Shown: in pieces, positions 34,431 through 42,005 of the stretch
Layout: the number at the start of each line of letters is the position of its first letter
Numbering within the stretch: the stretch's first letter is position 1
DNA from: an uncultured Clostridia bacterium
GTDB taxonomy: Bacteria > Bacillota > Clostridia > TANB77 > CAG-508
Direction of reading: 5' to 3'
NCBI GenBank assembly: GCA_934167495.1
Contig: CAKPKP010000001.1
Coordinates: 62,001 to 126,000 of the forward strand
Length of the DNA: 64,000 nucleotides
The notes under the pieces: generated by a model
The model's database searches: none
What the model was told of the DNA's origin: nothing
The model's input: the letters and a program-made list of their open reading frames with translations, nothing else
Position numbers and translations under genes: made by a program

Positions 34431-34535
34431 ATATAGACAAGTTAATATTACTTCTGTAATATTTATTGCTTGCTCCTTTTTCCTATAAGAAAAACATTAA
34501 AGTTAAAAAAACATATTTTTAGGAGGTATGGTAAT

Positions 34536-34808
34536 ATGGCAAACACTGTGATGCAAAAATTTAAAAAACTCTTCTGGTACAGTATAGCAACTTCTACTTT
34601 TGAAGATACCCGAGTTGTTGTACTGAATGATGAAACTTTTTTACGAGATGTAAAAAACGGTAGAAATGCTACAATACATCTTCCAAAAAAGCATTTGCCA
34701 CCAGTAGTAAGGAAAACCGTAAATGACATATTGAAAAATCAGCAGTATGCAGTTACTTCAATGAAATATCGTTTTTACGGGATGGATGTAGTTGTTTCAC
34801 GGAAGTAA
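34536..34808 (+). CDS. Hypothetical element protein, 90 residues
   Basis: A small basic protein starting MANTVMQKFKKLFWYSIATS; no family is recognised. The start is fixed by AGGAGGT 8 bp upstream; an upstream TTG at 34470 is unlikely. Composition is richer in G and C than native genes, and codons such as ACC, CGA and CGT are more frequent. The penultimate codon is CGG (34800-34802), the only in-frame CGG I found outside the two frameshift sites, which fits a foreign origin. The short helical C-terminal half with HLPPVVRKTVNDILKN could bind nucleic acid, but that is a guess. Confidence 0.55.
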   Translation: MANTVMQKFKKLFWYSIATSTFEDTRVVVLNDETFLRDVKNGRNATIHLPKKHLPPVVRKTVNDILKNQQYAVTSMKYRFYGMDVVVSRK

Positions 34809-34820
34809 ATGTTGCAAAAG

Positions 34821-34846
34821 AATCCTCTAAGTTTAATTAGAGGATT
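34821..34846 (+). terminator. Terminator in the element
   Basis: A 9-bp stem AATCCTCTA/TAGAGGATT with an 8-nt loop, followed by TCTTTAT. Confidence 0.7.
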
Positions 34847-35044
34847 TCTTTATATTTATAAATTGAATTACTTACTTATATTAAGAAGAGAAATTTATAT
34901 TTTATAGAGTCATTTTTCAGTTGATATACCAATAATTATAAGTATTTTGGATACTTCACTACAAAAGAATACTACAATTAAATAAAGCAAAAGTACAAAA
35001 GATAAAATGATTTAATTAAAGAATTACATGAATATAATTTAGCA

Positions 35045-35073
35045 TTGCATAAAATTTGAATTTATAGTATAAT
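35045..35073 (+). promoter_or_regulatory. SigmaA-type promoter in the element
   Basis: TTGCAT, a 17-bp spacer and a perfect TATAAT, 90 bp upstream of the ORF at 35163. The rest of the 34847-35162 gap shows nothing clear, apart from one arm of an inverted repeat at 35098-35119. Confidence 0.65.
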
Positions 35074-35162
35074 TTCAATATGTTTTTATAACATATCGCA
35101 ATGAAATAATCGTTTTGTGTCCTCAAAAACAGTTTTTATTTTAACAGAAGGAGTGATTTTTT

Positions 35163-35387
35163 ATGGGATTGAGAAACGAAATTCGCGAAGAACTCGAAGA
35201 AAAAGCCTTTAAAGAAGGCGAAAAACAAATTATTGCAAAGTACCATACTGATCCTGATGCTGATATGCGTGGAATTGGCGCAAGTATTCTGCATGACAAG
35301 TTCGTAGGTGAGTATGAGCCTAGTCCTGAACAAAAAAAGATGATGGAACTCGAACTTGAAAATTACAGATTGAAACATGGACGTTAA
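35163..35387 (+). CDS. Hypothetical element protein, 74 residues
   Basis: A small, highly charged, mostly helical protein (MGLRNEIREELEEKAFKEGE start; middle segment YHTDPDADMRGIGASILHDK). No domain is recognised. RBS AGAAGGAG is strong and the promoter is good, so it is probably expressed. The gene is bracketed by an imperfect 20-bp inverted repeat (35098-35119 and 35387-35410), and its base composition is higher in G+C than the surroundings. Both suggest a separately acquired small cassette. It could be a regulator or a recombination accessory factor, but nothing in the sequence proves it. Confidence 0.55.
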   Translation: MGLRNEIREELEEKAFKEGEKQIIAKYHTDPDADMRGIGASILHDKFVGEYEPSPEQKKMMELELENYRLKHGR

Positions 35388-35418
35388 CAACGGTTATTAA
35401 TTTCATTGCAACATTAAA

Positions 35419-35454
35419 GAGAGGTAAAGATTGAGATTTTAATCTTTACCTCTT
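35419..35454. terminator. Bidirectional terminator
   Basis: A 14-bp stem GAGGTAAAGATT.../...AATCTTTACCTC with a short loop, shared by the convergent genes ending at 35387 (+) and 35439 (-). Confidence 0.8.
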
Positions 35455-36215
35455 TCTTCTTTTTTAGTTATTGGGATATCTATTATTTGCTCTTCTTTTA
35501 ATGCTATGACATTTTTAAATATTTTTTTTGCTTCATTAACATATTTTTGAACATTTTCTTCAAGCCAAAAATGTGTTAATGCTAATCCTTTAACATTTGC
35601 TTGTTTTGCAATTTTGGCTGCTTGTTCTGCTGTTAAATGAGAATTAATTTCTGGAAATCCATGTTCTTTTAATAGACTAGATTCGCAAATTAATAAATCA
35701 GCATCTTTGGCAAAATTTGCTAGTCTATCCTTGGCAGAATATGAAGTATCACTTGTATAAACAATACGTTTATCGTCATTTTGAATTTTAATTGCATAAG
35801 TTTCAAGAGGATGGTCTGTTCTACAAAAGCTTATTTCTATATCGCCAATTTTTATTATAGTATTTTCATCTATTGAATGATAGTTAGAATAAGCTGTGGT
35901 TTCGCTTTTAATATCTTCTACTTTTTCTGCTGGGGTCTTTGGCATATAAATATCTATTGGTTTTTCAATTCTTTTTTGATTATGAAATACATATGAACCA
36001 TATTGTAAATTATATATATCATTATAATGGTCTCTATGTAAATGACTAATAATGACTGATAAATTTTGTAAATCATTTGGATAGGTAAGTAAACTATGAG
36101 TTCCACTTCCACAATCTAATAATATTCTATTATTTCCATCTTGTATAAAAAAACCTGGACAATTATGACCTGCTTTACAAACTGGAGATTGAGTTCCTAA
36201 TACTTTTAATTTCAT
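35439..36215 (-). CDS. MBL-fold metal-dependent hydrolase
   Basis: This 258-residue protein has the beta-lactamase fold signature SHLHRDHYND (HxHxDH, about residues 58-67), an early GSGTHSLL turn, the ligands CRTDHPLE and YTSDTSYS, and a final ALTHFW, as in RNase Z-like and YhfI-type hydrolases. The likely substrate class is a phosphodiester or lactone; it cannot be settled. The gene lies inside the cotJC element, on the strand opposite to the recombinase, and has low-GC codon use like the host. It is probably cargo. RBS AAAGGA on the minus strand. Confidence 0.8.
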   Translation of the reverse strand: MKLKVLGTQSPVCKAGHNCPGFFIQDGNNRILLDCGSGTHSLLTYPNDLQNLSVIISHLHRDHYNDIYNLQYGSYVFHNQKRIEKPIDIYMPKTPAEKVEDIKSETTAYSNYHSIDENTIIKIGDIEISFCRTDHPLETYAIKIQNDDKRIVYTSDTSYSAKDRLANFAKDADLLICESSLLKEHGFPEINSHLTAEQAAKIAKQANVKGLALTHFWLEENVQKYVNEAKKIFKNVIALKEEQIIDIPITKKEERGKD

Positions 36216-36531
36216 ATTTAAGCAATCCTTTCTTATTTATTTTTTCTCTCTACTTCCACTCCAAAACACTTCTTCATCTGTTTTGTTACTCTCCTAAAAA
36301 ATTAAAATTTTCACAATGTAATACTTGACATTATTTAACTATTACACTTGTTATACAGGCTCTTTCAAAAATAGTCAAGTAATTAGCAAAAAAAATATGT
36401 GTAATATAAAATCTGTAGGTAGATTTTGCACCAAAGAAAGGGGCTTTATTTTTTGGCACAAATACAAGCCATTTTGAATATTAATTACAATAGTAAGAGT
36501 ATTAGTGCTCTTATTATAGGAGGAACTTGTT
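36216..36531. other. Intergenic region of the element, 316 bp
   Basis: No gene. It probably holds divergent promoters for the MBL gene and the 36532-38403 unit. A TTGACA (36325-36330) has no well-spaced -10. A loose inverted repeat TGCACCAAA...TTTTGGCA (36427-36463) may be an operator or attenuator. Confidence 0.35.
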
Positions 36532-36663
36532 ATGTGCGAAAAAGTTATTTTTAATGTTATAGAGAAAAATAACTATGAAAATATAGATGATATTACAAAA
36601 TATATTAATAGTATTGTTAATAAATTAATTGTAAATGAGTTTGCAAAGAGCATCGAACAATAA
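36532..36663 (+). CDS. 43-residue ORF upstream of the recombinase, candidate directionality factor
   Basis: The small ORF begins MCEKVIFNVIEKNNYENIDD and has a very strong RBS (ATAGGAGGAACTT). It contains one predicted amphipathic helix (ITKYINSIVNKLIVNEFAKS). No homologue is recognised. It lies 174 bp upstream of the serine recombinase gene in the same direction. Serine recombinases of excisable elements need a small directionality factor (SprB of the Bacillus SPbeta phage is about 58 residues), so this ORF is the first candidate. That role is inference from size and position only. Confidence 0.5.
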   Translation: MCEKVIFNVIEKNNYENIDDITKYINSIVNKLIVNEFAKSIEQ

Positions 36664-36837
36664 CGAGCTTGATTATCTTAAATTATTGATAATCTTAATG
36701 CTTGTTTAATTGTTCGTGTGCCAAACTTTTGAAAAAAGTTTGTGTACATTTGAAGCAAAGCCAATCAGCAAAATTTTGGTGATTAAAGGATATATGTTTA
36801 TATGAAATGCGTAGTTATACGATTGGAGGGTAAACTT

Positions 36838-38403
36838 ATGAAAGTTGCAATTTATTGTAGGCTTTCTCGTGAAGATGATGACAAACTTCGTGAAACAGAT
36901 GAAAGCGAAAGTATCCAAAATCAAAAATCTATACTAATTAATTATGCAATGAAAGAAGGTTGGGATATTTATAATATTTACTGTGATGAGGATTACTCTG
37001 GAATCGATAGTAGAAGACCTGAATTTAATAAGTTATTAGAAGATGCTGAAAACCATAAATTTGACATTGTACTATGTAAAACTCAAAGCAGATTTACTCG
37101 TGATATGGTAATAGTAGAAAAATACTTACATAATAAATTTATCGAGTGGAATATCAGATTTGTAAGTCTTGTAGATCATGTTGATACTTTAGATAAAGGA
37201 AATAAAAAATCAAGACAAATTAATGGTTTAGTTAATGAATGGTATTTAGAAGATTTATCAGAAAACATTCGTAAGACATTTGATAATAAAAGAAAACAAG
37301 GATTACATATTGGCTCTTTTGTATGTTATGGTTATAAAAGAAATCCAGAAAATAAAAATAAACTTATTATTGATACAGAGGTTTCTGACGTTATTAAACT
37401 TATTTTTAATCTTTATGAACAAGGAAATGGTGTTACAAAAATTGCTCAAATATTAAATGATAAAGGCATTTTAACACCTACTAAATATAAAATATCAAAA
37501 GGTAGCAATTTTAAAAATCAAGGTAAAAACATTGAATATTGGTGTGAATCTACTGTTAGCAAAATTTTGAAAAATGAAGTTTATATTGGTAATATGGTAC
37601 AAGGATATAATAAAAAATTAAGCTATAAATCTAAAAAAATGGTAAATCAGCCTAAATCTGAATGGATTATTGTAGAAAATACTCACGAACCTATTATTAC
37701 TAAAGAACAATTTTACAAAGTTCAGGAAATCTTTAAAAGTAAGACAAGAAGATGTAAAAATGGTGAGGTTCATTTATTTGCTAACAAATTAGTATGTCTA
37801 GATTGTGGGACAAAACTTTATAAATGCAAAAATGATAGAGATTACATTTATTTTTCGTGTAAGCGCTCTAAAAGGCTATATGGAACTTGCACTACACATT
37901 CTATTGGGTATGAAAATTTAAAAGCATTAGTAACTGAAAAAATAAGAGAAAAGATTTTAGCATTTTATAACTTTGATAATATATCAGATGATTTATTTGT
38001 TTCAAATGACAACTTGAATAAAGCTAAATTATTACAAAAAAAAGTTGAACTTCTTTCAAAAGAAATGGAAGATATAAACAAAGCAATAAAAGACCTTTAC
38101 CTAAATAAAGTAAGTGGCGAAATTCCAAAGGAGGTATTTAAAGATTTAAACACCTCTTTCATAAAAGATAAATCTGCAAAAAAAAATGAATTAGCAAAAA
38201 TACAATATGATTTATCTAGTTTAAAAGAGAAAGAATTAAACAGTAAATTTATAAAAGAACAAAAAGAAAAAATAATCGACCACTTTAAAAACTTTACAGA
38301 ACTTAACTATAACATTGTTAATAGTTTTATAGATTATATTGAAATTGGGGAAAAAGACAAAAAAACAAAATCACAAGATATAATAATTCATTGGAATTTT
38401 TAG
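36838..38403 (+). CDS. Large serine recombinase of the cotJC element
   Basis: This 521-residue protein starts at ATG 36838 (TTGGAGGG upstream). It has a resolvase-type catalytic domain with nucleophile Ser in YCRLSREDD (Ser10), ESESIQNQKSIL, DEDYSGIDSRRPEF and the arginine-bearing CKTQSRFTRD, then the recombinase domain (YGYKRNPENK, WCESTVSKILKNEVYIG), a zinc ribbon (CLDCGTKLYKC ... CKRSKRLYGTC, about 320-355) and a coiled-coil region (about 395-470). This is the large-serine-recombinase class of SpoIVCA, SprA and phage integrases, which cut at short cores and need a directionality factor for excision. All catalytic residues appear intact. It lies inside the element that splits cotJC. Confidence 0.93.
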   Translation: MKVAIYCRLSREDDDKLRETDESESIQNQKSILINYAMKEGWDIYNIYCDEDYSGIDSRRPEFNKLLEDAENHKFDIVLCKTQSRFTRDMVIVEKYLHNKFIEWNIRFVSLVDHVDTLDKGNKKSRQINGLVNEWYLEDLSENIRKTFDNKRKQGLHIGSFVCYGYKRNPENKNKLIIDTEVSDVIKLIFNLYEQGNGVTKIAQILNDKGILTPTKYKISKGSNFKNQGKNIEYWCESTVSKILKNEVYIGNMVQGYNKKLSYKSKKMVNQPKSEWIIVENTHEPIITKEQFYKVQEIFKSKTRRCKNGEVHLFANKLVCLDCGTKLYKCKNDRDYIYFSCKRSKRLYGTCTTHSIGYENLKALVTEKIREKILAFYNFDNISDDLFVSNDNLNKAKLLQKKVELLSKEMEDINKAIKDLYLNKVSGEIPKEVFKDLNTSFIKDKSAKKNELAKIQYDLSSLKEKELNSKFIKEQKEKIIDHFKNFTELNYNIVNSFIDYIEIGEKDKKTKSQDIIIHWNF

Positions 38404-38507
38404 TATAGTATATTGTATAAATTTTACAAAATCCTTACATTGAAATTGTAGTAATTTAATTTAAATTATGGTATACTATTAATAATTTTAAAGAAAGGAG
38501 AAATATT

Positions 38508-38729
38508 ATGTCAAAAGTAATGGATAGAATGAAAAAAATTGTTTCGGAACTTCCTAAAGATTATTTTGATGATATGGATGAATATGCAACAGTAGGTGCT
38601 CTTATTGATTTATATTTAAAAAAGTATGGGGAAGATGAAACAACTTTAATTCCCGGTACAAACACACATATGAATCATGAATATTTTAAAGATCTTTATG
38701 ATAAATTAAAAAAAGAATTAGGAGGTTAA
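38508..38729 (+). CDS. Hypothetical element protein, 73 residues
   Basis: This small acidic protein reads MSKVMDRMKKIVSELPKDYF, then DMDEYATVGALIDLYLKKYG and a C-terminal MNHEYFKDLYDKLKKELGG. No family is recognised. RBS AAAGGAGAA is strong. It is separated by 4 bp from the antitoxin-like gene and probably belongs to the same operon, after a gap of about 100 bp from the recombinase. It could be part of the toxin-antitoxin module or a regulator. Confidence 0.55.
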   Translation: MSKVMDRMKKIVSELPKDYFDDMDEYATVGALIDLYLKKYGEDETTLIPGTNTHMNHEYFKDLYDKLKKELGG

Positions 38730-38733
38730 AAAT

Positions 38734-38922
38734 ATGAATTTTGTACAAAATGCATTCAAAACAATCAATTTACAAGATGATTCTTTATATGATTTTCTTT
38801 ACAATATGGTCTTATTTATAGGATTAAAAAAGAGTGAAGAAGATATTAAAAATGGTAGAGTTATGACTATTGAAGAATCAAAAGAAAGGATGAGAGCTGC
38901 CTATGAATATCTTGATATCTGA
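38734..38922 (+). CDS. Putative antitoxin of a ParE/RelE-type pair
   Basis: This 62-residue protein has a long helix-rich middle (QDDSLYDFLYNMVLFIGLKK) and a C-terminus MTIEESKERMRAAYEYLDI. The gene overlaps the next one by 20 bp, the usual coupling of antitoxin then toxin. The family assignment rests mainly on this position. It would neutralise the toxin and, with it, penalise loss of the element. Confidence 0.6.
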   Translation: MNFVQNAFKTINLQDDSLYDFLYNMVLFIGLKKSEEDIKNGRVMTIEESKERMRAAYEYLDI

Positions 38923-39250
38923 AAGCGCTCATGAAAATATTAGTAATATTGCAGGATTTACATCTAATATATCTACTAAATATACTAATAAAATTGTGAG
39001 CAATTTGTATTCTTCTATTGCTACATTAGAGTATGCACCATATTCTGGTAGATATGTTCCTGAAATTATGGACAAGCACTTTCGAGAAATACTCTGTAAT
39101 GGATATAGAATTATGTATTTTATTTCTGAAAAAGAAAATTTTATTAATGTTCGCTATGTTTTAAGTGGTAAACAAAATCGTACTCAATTTTTAGAAGTAC
39201 ATAAAAAAGAAATTTTTGATATTGTAAATTTTTTAAATCAATTTATTTAA
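38903..39250 (+). CDS. RelE/ParE-family toxin
   Basis: This 115-residue protein has the ParE/RelE plan: MNILISESAHENISNIAGF (strand and first helix), a second helix NKIVSNLYSSIATLEYAPYSG, then the core strands FREILCNGYRIMYFISEKEN and VRYVLSGKQNRTQFL. These toxins cleave mRNA on the ribosome or poison gyrase. It ends 25 bp before the right core of the element, so the pair is the last cargo before the junction. The B. subtilis skin element also carries toxin-antitoxin genes. Confidence 0.8.
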   Translation: MNILISESAHENISNIAGFTSNISTKYTNKIVSNLYSSIATLEYAPYSGRYVPEIMDKHFREILCNGYRIMYFISEKENFINVRYVLSGKQNRTQFLEVHKKEIFDIVNFLNQFI

Positions 39251-39258
39251 ATTCTTAT

Positions 39259-39582
39259 TTAGATATATTCCAAACCCACTCCATGATCTGTATAATAATC
39301 TCCAAGACCAACTGCATTTAATTCGCTAGGTGAAACACCATCAGTTAATTGGTGAACAAGAGAACCAACCATTTCTAAATGTCCTAATTCTTCTGTACCA
39401 ATATCATTTAAAATGGCTTTTGATTTTTGATCTGGCATTCCATATCTTTGAGATAGATATCTAAGAGATGCTCCAAGTTCTCCATCTGGACCACCATATT
39501 GAGATATTATAAATTTAGCAAGTCTAGGATTAGCGCATTTTATTCTTATAGGATATTGTAATCTTTTATCATAACTCCACAT
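39259..39582 (-). CDS. cotJC: cotJC, 5' half (N-terminal part of CotJC), truncated by the intervening element
   Basis: This 107-codon frame begins MWSYDKRLQYPIRIKCANPR, typical of CotJC, with the first helices of the manganese-catalase-like fold: QYGGPDGELGASLRYLSQRY and DIGTEELGHLEMVGSLVHQL (Glu and His metal ligands), then GLGDYYTDHG at residue 101. Homology stops there; six element-encoded residues (VGLEYI) lead to a stop. Full CotJC is about 190-200 residues, so roughly half is missing; that half lies at 33957-34268. Third gene of the cotJABC operon, one base after cotJB. The truncated product could not form the dimetal site. Confidence 0.9.
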   Translation of the reverse strand: MWSYDKRLQYPIRIKCANPRLAKFIISQYGGPDGELGASLRYLSQRYGMPDQKSKAILNDIGTEELGHLEMVGSLVHQLTDGVSPSELNAVGLGDYYTDHGVGLEYI

Positions 39583-39583
39583 T

Positions 39584-39847
39584 TTAATAAGCCCCCTTTT
39601 CCCATGGCCATGGCATTTCTAGCCATCTCCATTTATTGCATGGATAATCCATTGTTAATGGTCCATAAACTTTTTGATATTTATCACTTAATGTTTTAGC
39701 TTTTTTGCTATATTCATTATGCATTGCTACAGCTCTTTCGTCACAAGGGTGAGTGTCTAAATATAGTCCAAGTTCTGTAAGAGCAAATCTATATTCCATA
39801 ATTTCTTGTAACATATCTTGTCTTGTTTGATCTTTTTCACAATCCAT
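39584..39847 (-). CDS. cotJB: Spore coat protein CotJB
   Basis: This 87-residue protein has the CotJB pattern MLQEIMEYRFALTELGLYLD, THPCDERAVAMHNEY and the aromatic end YPCNKWRWLEMPWPWEKGAY. CotJB is a component of the inner coat layer made in the mother cell under sigmaE in Bacillus. The start codon overlaps the last base of cotJA, which indicates translational coupling; cotJC' begins one base after its stop. Confidence 0.93.
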   Translation of the reverse strand: MDCEKDQTRQDMLQEIMEYRFALTELGLYLDTHPCDERAVAMHNEYSKKAKTLSDKYQKVYGPLTMDYPCNKWRWLEMPWPWEKGAY

Positions 39848-40185
39848 TATCTATTGCACCCCTCTCCAATTTCATTTCTTGCTTTTAAATATTCTATAAC
39901 TGCTATTGATTGGTTAGGTGAATAAGGGCTAACTAATTCAGGAAAAATAGTTCCCATTTTTAAACCAACACTAGGTGTGAATGTTTTTGTCATTCTTTGA
40001 TTTGGAACATACGCATGACCAAACATAGGGTTAGAAGGGAAAAGACTTTCCTCATCATCAAAACCACAAGAACACTCATCTACAGAATTACAAGAAGTGT
40101 AATTATTTTCTAAATCTTGAATATTATCATTTTCTTGAGTAGAAGTTAAATTTAAGTTTTTTTGACAATTACAACTCATATACAT
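39847..40185 (-). CDS. cotJA: Spore coat-associated protein CotJA
   Basis: This 112-residue protein has an Asn/Asp/Cys-rich N-terminal extension (to about residue 55, with CNSVDECSCGFDDEE) followed by the CotJA core NPMFGHAYVPNQRMTKTFTP, VGLKMGTIFPELVSPY and SIAVIEYLKARNEIGEG. The first gene of the cotJ operon; RBS AAGGAGGAC is excellent. Expression in the mother cell is expected by analogy. I could not place a convincing sigmaE promoter in the AT-rich DNA upstream. Confidence 0.9.
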   Translation of the reverse strand: MYMSCNCQKNLNLTSTQENDNIQDLENNYTSCNSVDECSCGFDDEESLFPSNPMFGHAYVPNQRMTKTFTPSVGLKMGTIFPELVSPYSPNQSIAVIEYLKARNEIGEGCNR

Positions 40186-40367
40186 TTATAAGTCCTCCTT
40201 TTAATATAATAATTTAATAGATTTAAATAGTTTGATATAAAAAATAGTTTTCTTTTGTTTTTTAATAACAATTTTTATAAAGTGATTTGTTACTATTAAA
40301 TAATATGAAATAAAAAATACAATTGTTAATAAAAAAGAAGAATAATGTAAAATAAATTTATTATTTG

Positions 40368-40396
40368 TTGAAAATTAAATTTATAAATGTTATTAT
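40368..40396 (+). promoter_or_regulatory. Candidate sigmaA promoter
   Basis: TTGAAA, a 17-bp spacer and TATTAT, 37 bp before the PF06541 gene pair. The remainder of the divergent 40186-40432 region shows no other clear signal. Confidence 0.55.
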
Positions 40397-40432
40397 ATTA
40401 AACAAGTTAATATTTTAAATGGAGAAAATAAA

Positions 40433-41119
40433 ATGTTGTATAAGTTAGAAATATATTTTTTTATGTTTATGTGTTATGCATGTTTGGGATGGATTCTAGA
40501 GGTAACAGGAAAACTTATAGAATGTAAAAGATTTATAAATAGGGGATTTTTAATTGGTCCATATTGTCCAATATATGGAGTTGGAGCAATTTTAATAACG
40601 CTACTTTTAGATAGATATAAGGCTAATATAGAAGTTTTATTTGTAATGTCAGTAATATTATGTGGAGTATTAGAATATCTAACAAGTTATGTAATGGAAA
40701 AAATATTTAAAGCAAGATGGTGGGATTATACTAGAAGAAAATTTAATATTAATGGTAGAGTATGTTTAGATACAATTATACCATTTGGAATTTTAGGATG
40801 TTTTATTATGTATGTATCTAATCCATTTATTTTAAATTGTTTTTATAGTATTCCAACAGTTGCACTTCATATTATTTGTTCAATATTGCTAATATTATTT
40901 ATAATTGATAATGTAGTTTCTTTTAGAATAATATTTGATGTAAGAAAAACTACAACAGAAGTTAATAAAGAGCATACTGTAGATAATACAGAAGAGATAA
41001 CTAGAAAAGTAAAAGAAATATTAAAGAATAAATCATATTTAACTAGAAGATTAATGGATGCTTTCCCTAAAATTGAGGCAATAAAACAAAAAATAAAAGA
41101 GAATATAAAGGAGTTATAA
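40433..41119 (+). CDS. PF06541 membrane protein (putative ABC-transporter type IV / CmpB-like) 1
   Basis: This 228-residue membrane protein has five or so helices and the family motifs CYACLGWILEVTGKLI, FINRGFLIGPYCPIYGVGAI, EYLTSYVMEKIFKARWWDY and FNINGRVCLDT. The function of the family is unknown despite its Pfam title; no ATPase is linked. The C-terminal 60 residues are charged and probably cytoplasmic. It is followed after 8 bp by a paralogue, so the two arose by tandem duplication and may act as a pair. Confidence 0.8.
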   Translation: MLYKLEIYFFMFMCYACLGWILEVTGKLIECKRFINRGFLIGPYCPIYGVGAILITLLLDRYKANIEVLFVMSVILCGVLEYLTSYVMEKIFKARWWDYTRRKFNINGRVCLDTIIPFGILGCFIMYVSNPFILNCFYSIPTVALHIICSILLILFIIDNVVSFRIIFDVRKTTTEVNKEHTVDNTEEITRKVKEILKNKSYLTRRLMDAFPKIEAIKQKIKENIKEL

Positions 41120-41127
41120 TAAATAAT

Positions 41128-41949
41128 ATGGAAGAGACAAAAGATATAAAAGAGAAAAAACAATTTAAAATATTAGGATTTAGTATCTGGAGATTAATGG
41201 CATATTTTATATTGTATAGTTTTATGGGATTTATTATAGAAACAACGTACGGTTTATTAACAAAAGGTGTTATTGAGAGTAGACAAAGTTTTTTATATGG
41301 TCCATTTTGTTCTATATATGGTGTAGGCGCTGTTGTGATGATAGTGTTTTTACAATATTTTAAGAAAAATAAATATACATTATTTTTTGGAGGCTTTTTA
41401 ATAGGCTCAGTAACGGAATATTTAATAAGTTTAATAGGTGAATTAATTTTTAATGTAATTTGGTGGGATTATTCAAATCAACCATTTAATATAGGTGGTA
41501 GAGTATGTGTTGTATATTCTTTGTTTTGGGGAATTTTAGCGATATATTTAATAAGCCATTTTAATCCTAAAGTTGATTATTTAATAGATAAAATCAAAGG
41601 AAAAAATACATTAAAGAGTTTAAGAGTTCTAACGACAGTTTGTTTAATAGCTATAGTGTTAGATTGTGTTCTTACAGGTTTTGCTTTAATGATGTTTTAT
41701 TCAAGATTAGTTAGCAGATATGACTTAAAATTAAAGAACAATCAAGAATATGTTTGGATATCTAATTTGTATGAAAACAATGATTTTATAAGAAACGTAA
41801 CAGACAAATTATTCAGTGACAAAAAGATGCTTAGAACATTTCCAAATTTAAAATTAACAGCAGAAGATGGAAGCATAATATATGTTGATAGTTTATTGCC
41901 TGAAATAACGCCATATTATGTTAAAGTTTTTACTCCAAAGAATAAATAG
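41128..41949 (+). CDS. PF06541 membrane protein 2
   Basis: This 273-residue paralogue of the preceding protein has the same order of motifs: YSFMGFIIETTYGLLTKG, SFLYGPFCSIYGVGAVVMIV, EYLISLIGELIFNVIWWDY and FNIGGRVCVVYSLFWG. It has a further C-terminal domain of about 70 residues after the last helix (RYDLKLKNNQEYVWISNLYE). Function is unknown. It ends at a terminator; repeat copy E then separates it from spoIIIAF. Confidence 0.8.
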   Translation: MEETKDIKEKKQFKILGFSIWRLMAYFILYSFMGFIIETTYGLLTKGVIESRQSFLYGPFCSIYGVGAVVMIVFLQYFKKNKYTLFFGGFLIGSVTEYLISLIGELIFNVIWWDYSNQPFNIGGRVCVVYSLFWGILAIYLISHFNPKVDYLIDKIKGKNTLKSLRVLTTVCLIAIVLDCVLTGFALMMFYSRLVSRYDLKLKNNQEYVWISNLYENNDFIRNVTDKLFSDKKMLRTFPNLKLTAEDGSIIYVDSLLPEITPYYVKVFTPKNK

Positions 41950-41970
41950 TAAATTTAATAATATAAATAT

Positions 41971-42000
41971 AACAAGCTACTTTGAAGTGGCTTGTTTTTT
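41971..42000 (+). terminator. Terminator after the PF06541 pair
   Basis: An 11-bp stem AACAAGCTACT/AGTGGCTTGTT (one U-G pair), loop TTGA, T6 tail. Confidence 0.8.
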
Positions 42001-42005
42001 GCGTA

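Larger units (their letters stand above)
34263..39280. mobile_element. Skin-like intervening element splitting cotJC
   Basis: A 5.0-kb insertion. Its ends share the imperfect core ACCCCAACCATG (34257-34268) and ACCCACTCCATG (39274-39285), nine of twelve bases equal. The left core is centred in a dyad ACACCCC/GGGGTGT. Recombination anywhere within the core rejoins cotJC in frame, to about 202 residues. Cargo: an ORF of 90 codons, one of 74, an MBL hydrolase, a 43-codon ORF, a large serine recombinase, a 73-codon ORF and a toxin-antitoxin pair. There are no phage structural or conjugation genes. The plan is that of the sigK skin elements of Bacillus and Clostridioides, which serine recombinases excise in the mother cell. 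Confidence 0.85.

Noticed and set aside
36216..36531. Sporulation (sigmaE or sigmaK) promoter for the recombinase
   Set aside because: I could not find a convincing -10/-35 match with correct spacing; regulation by a mother-cell sigma factor remains only an expectation.
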